Shown here: positions 55,553-64,000 of the stretch, in pieces
How the letters are laid out: the number at the start of each line of letters is the position of its first letter
Position numbering within the stretch: position 1 is the first letter of the stretch
Origin: Bacillus halotolerans
GTDB lineage: Bacteria; Bacillota; Bacilli; Bacillales; Bacillaceae
NCBI RefSeq assembly: GCF_001517105.1
Contig: NZ_LPVF01000010.1
Location: forward strand, 434,001 to 498,000
DNA length: 64,000 nucleotides
Reading direction: 5' to 3'
Made by a program: the position numbers and the translations under genes
The notes under the pieces: generated by a model
Told to the model about the DNA's origin: nothing
The model's input: the letters and a program-made list of their open reading frames with translations, nothing else
Databases searched by the model: none

Positions 55553-56260
55553 TTAGTCTTTCAGCGGTTTTAGCTGTTGTACGTCCACTGCTCTGTCATA
55601 AGCTTTTAAAGTCAGGCTGCTGTCAGACTTACCTGCTTTTAACGCTACATTTTCAGAAGCAAAGATATCCTCCAAATCGGACCCCTTTACCCTGCTGTAC
55701 AGCTTGTCCGGATCTTCAGCAAGCACTTTTACTGTTAAAGGATAATCATCAAGGCTGTATCCGTCTATTTTTGTTGTGCCGTTTATGTCCCGTATCACTG
55801 AAGAAATCACAACTCTTCGCTCATTTATTGAGATATGCTCAGCACCATAGGAGTTGAGTTCATTGATCAGCTTCTTTAGTAAATCCGGCGGTGGATTTTT
55901 GACCGCCTCTCCAGTTACGCTTTCAGAAAAAAGCGGAGAAAGGGTTATGACAATTCCGCTACCTGTTATATCGGTCATGCCGGCTGTTTTTTTTAAGGTT
56001 TGTAATGTATTATTGAGCGCTGTTTCTTTTGTCAATTCTTTGTTTTGTGTATAGGTATTCAGCAATTTATCATACTTTTTAATTTCAGCCAGCAGCTCTT
56101 CCTGCTTCTTCTGCTCTGATGTAAGCTCTTCTCTTATATCCCACATATCTCTTGTATCTCGGACTTGTGGATGCTTTAAAGAATTAAATTGAACAGATAT
56201 CATAAGGCCGAATATGACCATAAGCACGCTGATGCTAATGAAGGAACGCTTTATTTTCAA
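55553..56260 (-). CDS. ylxX: YlxX, DUF881 protein
   Basis: 235 residues with one N-terminal transmembrane helix (about 8–26), a coiled-coil stretch to about 75, and a DUF881 domain (LKKLINELNSYGAEHISINERRVV region). The start is TTG at 56260. Function unknown. It forms a tandem pair with ylxW, both between divIB and sbp, and the similar layout suggests duplication. Confidence 0.9.
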   Translation of the reverse strand: MKIKRSFISISVLMVIFGLMISVQFNSLKHPQVRDTRDMWDIREELTSEQKKQEELLAEIKKYDKLLNTYTQNKELTKETALNNTLQTLKKTAGMTDITGSGIVITLSPLFSESVTGEAVKNPPPDLLKKLINELNSYGAEHISINERRVVISSVIRDINGTTKIDGYSLDDYPLTVKVLAEDPDKLYSRVKGSDLEDIFASENVALKAGKSDSSLTLKAYDRAVDVQQLKPLKD

Positions 56261-56281
56261 TCACTTCACCCGCTTTTCCAG

Positions 56282-56977
56282 TCATTCCTTCGTTTTCAGA
56301 ATGGGTTCCATTTGTACATTTTTCTTTTTTTCTGCGGTAACAGAAATATGATCCATAGAAAGCTGATCGATCAGGCCTCCTGCTATATTTAACGAAGGAA
56401 GCAGGACATCAGGATCTCCGATGGCAGAAACGACAAACGGGGCGGGGTGCTGCACCCCGTCTACCGTTACGACCGGCCCGTTGCACTTGATGTAGGAATC
56501 ATGGGTCAGCCGCTGGCCGTTGACGGAGACGGCTGCCGCACCAGATATATACAGTTCATTTATGACTTGAAAGAGATGGCTTTCGTGAACGATGTAGCTG
56601 TTCACGTTCTCTCCTTCCGGTATGTAAGAAGCATCTTCCAAAGTCACTTGAACGCCCTCTCCTTGTACACCGACTTCCCCAATATACATTCTGTACTTTT
56701 CTACATCTTCCAGGACGTTATAGTATTCGGTTTTTTCGTTTTTCAGCTTATTTTCAGTCTGACGGACTTTGTTCTGCTTTTGATACAGTTCTTTTTCAAG
56801 GTCCTTGTTTTCTTTCTCTTGTTTCAGCAGTTCATCCCGCAGGGCATATTCTTTTTTCCATTCTTCCGTCTCTGTCATGCTTTTGTGGTTTTCTCTTGTC
56901 GTCTGAAAAGAAAAAGAAATTAAAAAGCCGGCGATAAGCATAATCAAAGAAAGAAGGACGGCTGATTTGCCCCTCAA
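56282..56977 (-). CDS. ylxW: YlxW, DUF881 protein
   Basis: 231 residues with an N-terminal membrane helix (about 5–25), a Lys/Glu-rich coiled coil (about 35–85), and a DUF881 domain with YIVHESHLFQVINELYISGA and AAVSVNGQRLT. The start is TTG at 56977, overlapping the divIB stop as TTGA, so it is probably coupled to divIB. Paralogue of the neighbouring ylxX; function unknown. Confidence 0.9.
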   Translation of the reverse strand: MRGKSAVLLSLIMLIAGFLISFSFQTTRENHKSMTETEEWKKEYALRDELLKQEKENKDLEKELYQKQNKVRQTENKLKNEKTEYYNVLEDVEKYRMYIGEVGVQGEGVQVTLEDASYIPEGENVNSYIVHESHLFQVINELYISGAAAVSVNGQRLTHDSYIKCNGPVVTVDGVQHPAPFVVSAIGDPDVLLPSLNIAGGLIDQLSMDHISVTAEKKKNVQMEPILKTKE

Positions 56978-57765
56978 TTTCCATCTTCCTTTTTGGCAGA
57001 CGAATCGCTTTTTCCAAACTCCTCAAAATAGGTTGCAACTTCTAAATGAATAATCCCTTTTTTACTGCCGCTGAGCTGTGAAATAATAGAAGGATACGTT
57101 TTCATTCGGTCTGCAAAGGTTTTGATGGATGCAGTGACGACATACCCGTCGTTCATATATAATTTAATTCGGTTTTGATCCATTTTGACAGGAGTATAAT
57201 ACACTTCTGAAATCGATTGTTTTATAGAATTTGACAAAGCATCGAGCTGCTTGGCCATCTGAACACGTTTTTTAGCGTCTGTCCAATTCACCAAAATCGG
57301 TCCCGCATCATCCGGCGTTACTTCGTCTGGCAAAACTGAACCGTTTTCAAGGACTTCATAATACACATTGTCTTTTTCTAAATAAGCAATCGCTTTATAT
57401 TCTTCGATCGCAATGTTGATTTTATTAGGAAGGGATTTGCTGATTTCTGCTTTTTTTACTAATTTATTTTGCTGAATCTTTTTTGCTGTTTTTTTCTTAT
57501 CCAGACTCCAAAATTCAGTATCCCCGCTTTTGATATCGGAAAGATCAATAATCTCCTTTTTGGAAACATTCTCATTGCCGCTAACAGAGATTGATGAAAT
57601 TTTACTGATCGGTGTCTGCAGATACACGATGATCAGCACCATCATAAAAAAGAGCATAATAAATGAAATAAGCCGGCGGTTTGCCTTCTGTTTTCTCTGC
57701 TCTTTAATTTTAGGGATCCGCTCTTCAATATTTACGATTTTTTCTCGGTCATGCCCCGGATTCAT
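56974..57765 (-). CDS. divIB: Cell division protein DivIB (FtsQ)
   Basis: Bitopic divisome protein that works with DivIC and FtsL. 263 residues: cytoplasmic basic N-terminus, one membrane helix at about 32–52, a POTRA domain (ISSISVSGNENVSKKEIIDLS) and the beta domain ending in an acidic, disordered tail. Separated from murB by 128 bases with a hairpin terminator. Confidence 0.95.
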   Translation of the reverse strand: MNPGHDREKIVNIEERIPKIKEQRKQKANRRLISFIMLFFMMVLIIVYLQTPISKISSISVSGNENVSKKEIIDLSDIKSGDTEFWSLDKKKTAKKIQQNKLVKKAEISKSLPNKINIAIEEYKAIAYLEKDNVYYEVLENGSVLPDEVTPDDAGPILVNWTDAKKRVQMAKQLDALSNSIKQSISEVYYTPVKMDQNRIKLYMNDGYVVTASIKTFADRMKTYPSIISQLSGSKKGIIHLEVATYFEEFGKSDSSAKKEDGN

Positions 57766-57814
57766 TGCCTGTTCACCTCATTCAAATGAAACAGCCTTAA
57801 AAGTCTGCCTATTC

Positions 57815-57850
57815 CAAAACAAACGGCATACTATGATGCCGTTTGTGTTT
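57815..57850 (-). terminator. Hairpin terminator between murB and divIB
   Basis: ACAAACGGCAT and ATGCCGTTTGT form a perfect 11-bp stem around CATAGT, followed by TTTGG on the minus strand. The U-tract is short, so partial termination is likely, giving less transcription of divIB than of murB. Confidence 0.7.
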
Positions 57851-57893
57851 GCTTACAGTATATCATATGAACAGCTTCAGTTCAGAACTTGAA

Positions 57894-58805
57894 TCAGCGA
57901 TTTTCACCGATGATTTCAACCTCTGTGTGCATCTCAATCTCGTATTTTTCACGGATCGTCTTTTTCACATGGTCGATCAGATCAAGCACATCTTTTGCTG
58001 ATGCTCCGCCCGCATTGACGATAAAGTTCCCGTGCATTTCCGATATTTTCGCACCGCCGATTTGATATCCTTTTAAGCCTGCTTTTTCCACTAGATTGCC
58101 GGCATGGTTCGGAAGCGGGTTTCTGAATATGCTTCCTGCACAAGGGCTTGAATACGGCTGTGTATTCTTTCTGTAGTCTTTATTGCTTTGCATTTGCTGA
58201 ACGATTGATTCTTTATCTTTTTGTTCAAGCTGCAGAACGGCTTCAAGACAAACACCAGGGCGTTTCTTTTGCAATACGGACGTTCTGTAGGTGAATTCCA
58301 TCTCCTCATTTGTCAGCCACTCGATCGTGCCATCTTCAAATAAAATATGCGCTTTGACAAGGATCTTACTCATATCAGACCCGTGAGCGCCTGCATTCAT
58401 ATAGACAGCCCCTCCGACAGATCCCGGAATTCCGGCAGCGAATTCTAATCCCGACAAGCCTTTTTTGCTCAGCGATGTAGCAAGACGCACGACTGAATAA
58501 CCGCCACCGACAGTGACTTGTTCCCCGTCAAGCTCCAAGTGGTCAAGACCCGCACCCAGCTTGATGACCACGCCTCTGATTCCTTCATCTAATACAAGAA
58601 GGTTTGACCCGCGGCCGATGACTGTCCACTTTACTTCATATTTTTTTACAACATCCATGATGTCCTTGACAGCATCTACACTGCTTGGAATGACCAATAC
58701 ATCCGCAGGACCGCCGATTTTCATTGTTGTATGATTTGCGAGCGGTTCATTTGCAAGCACCTTGCCGACTTCGCGTTCTTTTAATTCTTGTATCACTTTC
58801 TCCAT
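57894..58805 (-). CDS. murB: UDP-N-acetylenolpyruvoylglucosamine reductase MurB
   Basis: FAD-dependent reduction that completes UDP-MurNAc. 303 residues from ATG 58805. FAD-site motifs [10 protein letters not shown] near 62 and [18 protein letters not shown] near 130, catalytic serine in [10 protein letters not shown] near 223, and the C-terminal EVEIIGE with the conserved Glu. The length and lack of a Tyr loop fit type IIa MurB. Confidence 0.96.
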   Translation of the reverse strand: MEKVIQELKEREVGKVLANEPLANHTTMKIGGPADVLVIPSSVDAVKDIMDVVKKYEVKWTVIGRGSNLLVLDEGIRGVVIKLGAGLDHLELDGEQVTVGGGYSVVRLATSLSKKGLSGLEFAAGIPGSVGGAVYMNAGAHGSDMSKILVKAHILFEDGTIEWLTNEEMEFTYRTSVLQKKRPGVCLEAVLQLEQKDKESIVQQMQSNKDYRKNTQPYSSPCAGSIFRNPLPNHAGNLVEKAGLKGYQIGGAKISEMHGNFIVNAGGASAKDVLDLIDHVKKTIREKYEIEMHTEVEIIGENR

Positions 58806-58836
58806 CGTAAACCTCCGCATTCCATTTGCTTTTCTA

Positions 58837-59928
58837 TTATTTTTTCAAATCTTCAAGTACGCTGTATAAACGGGCAGCCGCATCAGGAACACCGAGTGAC
58901 TTTGTCCGTTCGCTCATATCCTTTAATGTTTGTTCATCAAGCACAATCCGGTCAAGCGCTTCAATCAGCTTTTCCCCGCTGAGTTCGGTTTCTTTTAACA
59001 CAATCGCCGCATCATGCTGACCGAGAGATCGCGCATTGACCTCCTGGTGATTCGCCGTTACATACGGACTTGGAATCAGCACACTCGGGATTCCTAGTGC
59101 CGTAATTTCCGCAATGGTCGTCGCACCCGCTCTTGCTACAATCACATCAATTGCCTTTAAATATTCTGGCATCTGATGGAGAAACGGTTTTGTGACCATA
59201 TTGTCAGCTGCACCCTTGTTTTTCAGCTCAGTCATTACTTTCTCATAGTGAACCTCGCCCGTAATATACAGAACTTGATACGCTCTTGATTTCAGCGCAT
59301 CCTGCATATCAATGACCGCTCGGTTAATCGGTGCGGCGCCTCTGCTTCCGCCGAAGATTAATACGGTTTTTTTCTCTTCAGAGAGTCCGAATTCAGCCAT
59401 TGAGCGGCCCGTCTTTATTGAGACGACCTCAGAGGCTCTCGGGTTTCCCGTAAATACAACTTTCTCACTTGGAAAATGTGATTTTGCTTCCTCAAAACAT
59501 ATTGCTACTTTATTAACATATTTTGAAAGAAACTTATTGGTGATGCCCGGCAGGCTGTTTTGTTCATGAACGATACTCGGAATCCCCATTTTTGCAGCCG
59601 CGTATACAACCGGCCCGCACACATAACCGCCCGTTCCAATCACGGCATCCGGCTTAAATTCCGCTAAATACGATTTGCTTTTTTTAACGCCCTTTAGAAA
59701 ACGCATCACCGTTTTTACGTTTTCAAATGAAAGCTTTCTTTTAAAACCTGTAATTTCAATGGATTGAAACGGTATATTTTCCCGTTCTACAATTTTTTTC
59801 TCTAATCCGTTTTCTGTCCCGATATATAAAAATTCCGTATCAGGATGGCGGCGCTGCACCTCTTTGATAAAGGCAAGGGCAGGATAAATGTGTCCCCCTG
59901 TGCCGCCTCCGCTTATTGCAATTCGCAT
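58837..59928 (-). CDS. murG: Lipid II synthase MurG
   Basis: Adds GlcNAc to lipid I at the cytoplasmic membrane face. From ATG 59928 the protein has 363 residues with the glycine-rich loop [16 protein letters not shown] at residues 4–19, [12 protein letters not shown] near 93, [10 protein letters not shown] near 187 and [15 protein letters not shown] near 260. The 37 codons of open frame upstream cross the hairpin at 59965–59996 and are not coding. Confidence 0.96.
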   Translation of the reverse strand: MRIAISGGGTGGHIYPALAFIKEVQRRHPDTEFLYIGTENGLEKKIVERENIPFQSIEITGFKRKLSFENVKTVMRFLKGVKKSKSYLAEFKPDAVIGTGGYVCGPVVYAAAKMGIPSIVHEQNSLPGITNKFLSKYVNKVAICFEEAKSHFPSEKVVFTGNPRASEVVSIKTGRSMAEFGLSEEKKTVLIFGGSRGAAPINRAVIDMQDALKSRAYQVLYITGEVHYEKVMTELKNKGAADNMVTKPFLHQMPEYLKAIDVIVARAGATTIAEITALGIPSVLIPSPYVTANHQEVNARSLGQHDAAIVLKETELSGEKLIEALDRIVLDEQTLKDMSERTKSLGVPDAAARLYSVLEDLKK

Positions 59929-59964
59929 AACTCTTCCCCCAGTCTCAGTTTCTCTATAACATAA

Positions 59965-59996
59965 CGATAACCCTGTTTTTATGGACAGGGTTATCG
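59965..59996 (-). repeat. 12-bp perfect hairpin between spoVE and murG
   Basis: CGATAACCCTGT and ACAGGGTTATCG pair perfectly over 12 bp around an 8-base loop. The minus strand continues TTATGTTATAG, not a clear U-tract, so it may be a weak terminator, a processing site or an mRNA stabiliser 37 bases ahead of murG. Confidence 0.6.
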
Positions 59997-60051
59997 CATC
60001 AATTGTTTCCCAGCTTCCTGTTTCATAGGATCGCTTCACTAATAAAATTCA

Positions 60052-61152
60052 TTAATACCTCGAGTACCGGCTCACGTTCAGCAGCACGCCGACAGCCATC
60101 AGCATCAGGGTCAACGATGAACCTCCGTAGCTCAGAAACGGCAGCGTGATGCCAGTTACCGGAATAAGGCCCGTCACAACGCCGATATTGATCATAACTT
60201 GGATCGCGATCATTGAAATAATCCCCACAGCGACAAAGCTGCCATATAGATCTGGTGCACCGAGCGCGATCCTGATTCCTCTCCACAGCAGCACGCTGAA
60301 CAGAAGCAAAATAAGCGACCCGCCGATAAACCCAAGCTCCTCTGACAAGATGGCGAAAATAAAGTCCGTTTGCGGCTCAGGCAGATAAAAGAATTTCTGT
60401 CTGCTTTGGCCAAGCCCCATTCCGAACAATCCGCCAGGCCCTACCGCATATAGCGATTGAATGATTTGAAAACCGCTGCCGAGCGGATCTTCCCACGGAT
60501 TTAAGTAAGAGGTAATCCGTTTAATCCGGTATGGAGCCGACAGTACCAGCCCGACAAATCCGCTCAGGCCGATCAGCCCGAGAAAGACGAAATGGGCGAT
60601 TCGCGCACCGGCTACAAAAATCATGACAATACAAGTACCGACCATTACCGTTCCCGTTCCGAGGTCAGGCTGGCACATAATAATCAAAAATGCGGAAAAC
60701 ACGATGCCAAGCGCCGGGACAAATCCACGTCTGAACGATGTAATGTTTTTTTGCTTTTCAGAGAGAAATTTAGCAAGGAATGCTATCATCGCAAGCTTCA
60801 TAAACTCTGAAGGCTGTATGCTGAATGCGCCGACTCCGATCCAGCTTCTTGAACCGTTCCGCACCATGCCTACGCCTGGTATTAAAACAAGCACCAGCAA
60901 GAAAAAACAGATAACCATCAGCAATTTAGACCATGTCCGCCATGTCCAATAATCAACATTCATAATAAAGAACATAGCAATAACTCCGATGCCCGCAAAC
61001 AGCAGCTGCCGTTTCGCGAAAAAGAATGAGTCGTCAAATTTATAATCCGCCCATACCGCACTCGCACTGTACACCATAATTAATCCAATTGTTAATAATA
61101 ATAACGTAATGATGACCAATAACAAATCAGGCGATGTTTTTTTAGTAGTCAA
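60052..61152 (-). CDS. spoVE: Stage V sporulation SEDS protein SpoVE
   Basis: SEDS-family peptidoglycan glycosyltransferase for spore cortex synthesis, working with SpoVD. 366 residues from TTG 61152 (GGGGTG upstream), with about ten membrane helices. The SEDS signature is visible as the IQPSEFMKLAMI segment near 110, the WEDPLGSGFQIIQSLYAVGPGG loop near 215, and GITLPFLSYGGSSLT near 330. Confidence 0.95.
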   Translation of the reverse strand: MTTKKTSPDLLLVIITLLLLTIGLIMVYSASAVWADYKFDDSFFFAKRQLLFAGIGVIAMFFIMNVDYWTWRTWSKLLMVICFFLLVLVLIPGVGMVRNGSRSWIGVGAFSIQPSEFMKLAMIAFLAKFLSEKQKNITSFRRGFVPALGIVFSAFLIIMCQPDLGTGTVMVGTCIVMIFVAGARIAHFVFLGLIGLSGFVGLVLSAPYRIKRITSYLNPWEDPLGSGFQIIQSLYAVGPGGLFGMGLGQSRQKFFYLPEPQTDFIFAILSEELGFIGGSLILLLFSVLLWRGIRIALGAPDLYGSFVAVGIISMIAIQVMINIGVVTGLIPVTGITLPFLSYGGSSLTLMLMAVGVLLNVSRYSRY

Positions 61153-61210
61153 ATCAATCGACACCCCAAGCTTAAAGTCATTAGGGCTGCCGATTCTCCA
61201 AGACAAGCCC

Positions 61211-62566
61211 TTACTTAAGCATATGCACGGCGTCTATAAACATGTCACCGCGTTCTTCAAATGTTTTGAATTGATCCCAGCTCGCACACGCAGGTGAAAG
61301 CAGAATGACATCTCCTTCATTTGAGAGCGCAAACGCCGCAGATACTGCTTGTTCAACATTATCGACACGTTTGACATGTTGTATTCCCAGCTCATTTCCG
61401 AGCTGTTCGAGTTTCGGTGCTGTCTGTCCGAATGTAAGCACCGCTTTGACGTGCTTCATGTAAGGCTTTAAGTCGTCAAACCCGTTTCCGCGATCCAGTC
61501 CGCCTGCAAGCAGGATGACAGGTTTTTCAAAAGCCGAAAGCGCCTTGCTTGTCGCCAAAACGTTTGTTGCTTTGCTGTCATTATAAAACTTACGGTTCTT
61601 CACCGTTGTGACATACTGGAGACGGTGCTTGACGCCGGTAAAGCTTGTCAGCACTTTTTTGATGGCCTCGTTGGACGCTCCAGCCGTTTTCACTGCCGCA
61701 ATCGCAGCTAAAATGTTCTCCAGATTATGCGCACCCGGCAGCACAACCTCTTCCAGAGGAAGAATAGCTTCGCCGCTGTACATAATCATGCCGTCTTTTA
61801 CATAAGCGCCGTGTTCAAGCTGTTTGCGTACTGAAAAAGGAACAATTCCGGCTTCTCCGGCTTCAGCCAGGCGGACGACTGTTTCATCATCCTGGTTGAC
61901 AATTGCTTTATCTGAAGCGTTCTGATGCAGATACACTTTCTGTTTCGCTTTTTCATAGTTTTCTCTCGTATGATGATAATCCAGATGGGCATCAAACACG
62001 TTTAAAATCAGGCTGATTTCAGGCCTGAAGTCGTGCGTCCCCATCAGCTGAAATGACGAAAGTTCCGTTACGATCCATTCATCTCCATCAGCGTGATAGG
62101 CAACCTCACTTGCGACTGTACCGATGTTTCCGGCGATCAGCGTCTTTTGAGAGTCTGCCTTCAGCATTTCATAAATCAGCGTCGTCGTTGTCGTTTTTCC
62201 ATTCGATCCGGTAATCCCGATAAATTTGGCATTAGTCAGATGGTAGGCAAGCTCAATTTCTGTCCAAATCGGTATGCCTCTTTTTTCTGCTTCCTGAACC
62301 ATAATATTTTCATATGGAATTCCCGGGTTTTTGATCAGTACAGTAATCTGGTGCTGATCGAACAGAGAAACAGGGTGCTCTCCGCAGACAACTTCGACCC
62401 CTTTTTCAGAAAGTTTCTGGGCTGGTTCGTTCTCATCAAAAGGCTTTTGGTCGTTGACTGTAACATAAACACCTTTTTCATGAAGAATAGACGCCGCCGC
62501 AAACCCGCTTTTCGCGAGCCCAAGGACTAAAAAATGCTGATTTTGCAAAAATAGATCGTTTTCCAC
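61211..62566 (-). CDS. murD: UDP-MurNAc-L-alanine:D-glutamate ligase MurD
   Basis: Adds D-Glu to UDP-MurNAc-Ala with ATP. 451 residues: N-terminal Rossmann domain ([13 protein letters not shown] near 13), the Mur-ligase P-loop [15 protein letters not shown] near 117, the ATP/Mg motif [12 protein letters not shown] near 193 and C-terminal [11 protein letters not shown] near 355. Start GTG 62566, directly after the mraY stop codon. Confidence 0.96.
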   Translation of the reverse strand: MENDLFLQNQHFLVLGLAKSGFAAASILHEKGVYVTVNDQKPFDENEPAQKLSEKGVEVVCGEHPVSLFDQHQITVLIKNPGIPYENIMVQEAEKRGIPIWTEIELAYHLTNAKFIGITGSNGKTTTTTLIYEMLKADSQKTLIAGNIGTVASEVAYHADGDEWIVTELSSFQLMGTHDFRPEISLILNVFDAHLDYHHTRENYEKAKQKVYLHQNASDKAIVNQDDETVVRLAEAGEAGIVPFSVRKQLEHGAYVKDGMIMYSGEAILPLEEVVLPGAHNLENILAAIAAVKTAGASNEAIKKVLTSFTGVKHRLQYVTTVKNRKFYNDSKATNVLATSKALSAFEKPVILLAGGLDRGNGFDDLKPYMKHVKAVLTFGQTAPKLEQLGNELGIQHVKRVDNVEQAVSAAFALSNEGDVILLSPACASWDQFKTFEERGDMFIDAVHMLK

Positions 62567-63541
62567 TTATAACCACACCTCGATGTAAATTCCTAATACG
62601 GCAAGCAAAAGTCCCGCAGCCCAAAATGTTACAACAACTCTCCATTCAGACCACCCGACAAGCTCATAATGGTGGTGAAGCGGACTCATTTTAAAGATTC
62701 GTTTACCTGTCGTTTTAAAGCTGATGACCTGCAAAATAACGGATAATGTCTCAATGACGAATACACCGCCGATAATGACCAGCAGGATTTCTAATTTCGT
62801 TAAAATGGCAATGGTGACGATTGCTCCTCCCAATGCAAGTGATCCTGTATCTCCCATAAACACTTTGGCTGGATGCGCATTGAATACCAGGAAGCCCAGC
62901 ACCGCTCCGACAACCGCGACTGAGAAAATAGCAACATCATATTGGGATTGATTCCAAGCCAGGATGGCAAAGGCGCCAAAAGCAATAGCTGCCGTACCTG
63001 ATAATAAACCGTCAAGACCGTCAGTCAGGTTGACGGCGTTTGATCCGCCGACAAGCATAAATAGCACAAGGATAAAGTAAGCCCATCCAAGATCAAATGA
63101 CAGATCAGTCCCAGGAATGCGGATATCCGTCGCAAAATTGTAGTAATGATACACCGCATAAAACACAATTGCGATGATAATTTGTCCGATCAGTTTTTGC
63201 TTTGACGTCAGACCGAGATTTCGTTTCATGACGACTTTGATGTAATCATCCAAAAAGCCGAGTAAACCGTAACCGATCGTAACAAACAGCAGCAGGAACA
63301 TTTCCGGGCTTATTTCTGAAAACTTCTGTGTCATCACAATTGTTGTCACAATGATAGACAGTATGATCATGACTCCGCCCATTGTCGGTGTCCCTGATTT
63401 TTTCTGATGTGATTTCGGTCCTTCTTCTCTAATACTCTGGCCGAATTTTAATCTTCTTAAAAACGGAATAAGAATCGGAGAGAGCAGAACACTGATTAAA
63501 AAACCCATTAAAATTGTAAACAGAATGACTTGCTCAAGCAT
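62567..63541 (-). CDS. mraY: Phospho-MurNAc-pentapeptide transferase MraY
   Basis: Makes lipid I by moving phospho-MurNAc-pentapeptide to undecaprenyl phosphate. 324 residues, about ten membrane helices; catalytic loops are seen in GTPTMGGVM near 48, FLDDYIKVV near 95 (acidic pair), [12 protein letters not shown] near 170 and [13 protein letters not shown] near 228, with the HHHYELVGW motif near 290. GGAGGAG lies 9 bases upstream of ATG 63541. Confidence 0.97.
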   Translation of the reverse strand: MLEQVILFTILMGFLISVLLSPILIPFLRRLKFGQSIREEGPKSHQKKSGTPTMGGVMIILSIIVTTIVMTQKFSEISPEMFLLLFVTIGYGLLGFLDDYIKVVMKRNLGLTSKQKLIGQIIIAIVFYAVYHYYNFATDIRIPGTDLSFDLGWAYFILVLFMLVGGSNAVNLTDGLDGLLSGTAAIAFGAFAILAWNQSQYDVAIFSVAVVGAVLGFLVFNAHPAKVFMGDTGSLALGGAIVTIAILTKLEILLVIIGGVFVIETLSVILQVISFKTTGKRIFKMSPLHHHYELVGWSEWRVVVTFWAAGLLLAVLGIYIEVWL

Positions 63542-63635
63542 TGTCCTTTTCTCCTCCTGTTTCTTTCAAACGACATACGTAGTTATCATATTCATGATTT
63601 TTTTCCATATGAAAAATCTTTTCAAGCTCCATCAT
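63534..63635 (-). CDS. Candidate 33-residue small ORF between murE and mraY
   Basis: An ATG at 63635–63633 opens a frame of 33 codons ending in TGA at 63536–63534, eight bases inside mraY. The predicted peptide starts [19 protein letters not shown] and ends [10 protein letters not shown]; it is charged, with no membrane helix. A weak GGAAAGAG lies about 12 bases upstream, just after the murE stop. The frame could simply carry ribosomes to the mraY start. I do not recognise it; conservation decides. Confidence 0.3.
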   Translation of the reverse strand: MMELEKIFHMEKNHEYDNYVCRLKETGGEKDNA

Positions 63636-63652
63636 TCAATAACATCTCTTTC

Positions 63653-64000
63653 CTATGAATTCGTCTTATTTTTATTCAGTTCGACAATCGCTCTTGCCGC
63701 CACTTCGGCATCGTCAAAGTCAAAAGTTTCGTTCCCAATCTGCTGATAGGTTTCATGGCCTTTCCCGGCAATGAGGACAACGTCGCCTTTTTTGGCGTTG
63801 GCAATGGCAAAGAAGATCGCCTGCTCGCGATTTGCGATGCTGTGGTAGTATTCGTTCTCTACCCCTGCTTCCATATCTCTTAAAATGGCACGCGGATCTT
63901 CGCTTCTTGGATTATCTGAAGTGAAAATCGGTTCGTCAGCCAGCTCAACAGCGATTTTCGCCATTTTCGGGCGTTTCGTCTTATCTCTGTCTCCGCCGCA
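63653..64000 (-). CDS. murE: UDP-MurNAc-tripeptide synthetase MurE (5' part outside window)
   Basis: Adds meso-diaminopimelate to UDP-MurNAc-Ala-Glu. Only the last 115 codons lie in the window, continuous from the right edge: [17 protein letters not shown] at the edge, the substrate motif [12 protein letters not shown] (in DAP-specific MurE this segment is DNPR) and the C-terminal [11 protein letters not shown]. The DNPR form fits a DAP-type wall, as in Bacillus. Confidence 0.95.
   Translation of the reverse strand, partial: CGGDRDKTKRPKMAKIAVELADEPIFTSDNPRSEDPRAILRDMEAGVENEYYHSIANREQAIFFAIANAKKGDVVLIAGKGHETYQQIGNETFDFDDAEVAARAIVELNKNKTNS

Noticed and set aside
59929..60039. Longer N-terminus for MurG from 60039
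   Set aside because: The extra codons run through the 12-bp hairpin, and the glycine-rich loop must start at residue 4 as in the family.

Overview
The window is a 64-kb stretch of core chromosome from a Bacillus of the B. subtilis group. Support comes from protein sequence and gene order (prkC–prpC–rlmN–rsmB–fmt–def–priA through the cys and pyr operons, ileS–divIVA–ylm genes, sigG–sigE–spoIIGA, bpr, ftsZ–ftsA and the mur genes), the endospore genes, strong GGAGG ribosome sites, and Gram-positive RNA switches. Nearly all genes lie on the minus strand; only the remnant of rqcH (yloA) is on the plus strand. I see no insertion sequence, prophage, integrative element, CRISPR array, tRNA or rRNA.

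Layout in window coordinates: (1) 1–14.6 kb: prkC (cut by the window edge) and prpC, RNA modification and translation genes (rlmN, rsmB, fmt, def), priA, coaBC, rpoZ, gmk, remA, yloC and the calcium pump yloB. (2) 14.7–15.3 kb: rqcH with its middle deleted. (3) 15.3–21.4 kb: sulfate assimilation and siroheme genes (cysH, cysP, sat, cysC, sumT, sirB, sirC) behind a SAM-I riboswitch. (4) 21.4–33.3 kb: the complete pyrimidine operon pyrR-P-B-C-AA-AB-K-D-F-E with three PyrR-type attenuators. (5) 33.3–44.9 kb: rluD-like ylyB, lspA, ylyA, ileS with a T-box, divIVA, ylmH, ylmG, sepF, ylmE, ylmD, ylmC, ylmB with a TPP riboswitch, ylmA. (6) 45–47.7 kb: sporulation sigma genes sigG, sigE and the processing protease spoIIGA. 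(7) 47.8–52.2 kb: secreted protease bpr. (8) 52.4–64 kb: the division and wall cluster ftsZ, ftsA, sbp, ylxX, ylxW, divIB, murB, murG, spoVE, murD, mraY and the 3' part of murE.

Most of this is ordinary housekeeping. What stands out is damage or change relative to the family norm. rqcH has lost roughly 1.1 kb and is out of frame across the junction, which should abolish RqcH-dependent C-terminal tailing in ribosome quality control. pyrK is one base out of frame right after its normal start codon. ylyA has a one-base contraction in a poly-A run that rewrites its C-terminus. The two one-base changes lie in A-runs and may be sequencing errors; the rqcH deletion is harder to dismiss. A 33-codon open frame between murE and mraY, which overlaps the mraY start, is a candidate unannotated small gene. 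I did not find a convincing new multi-gene system.
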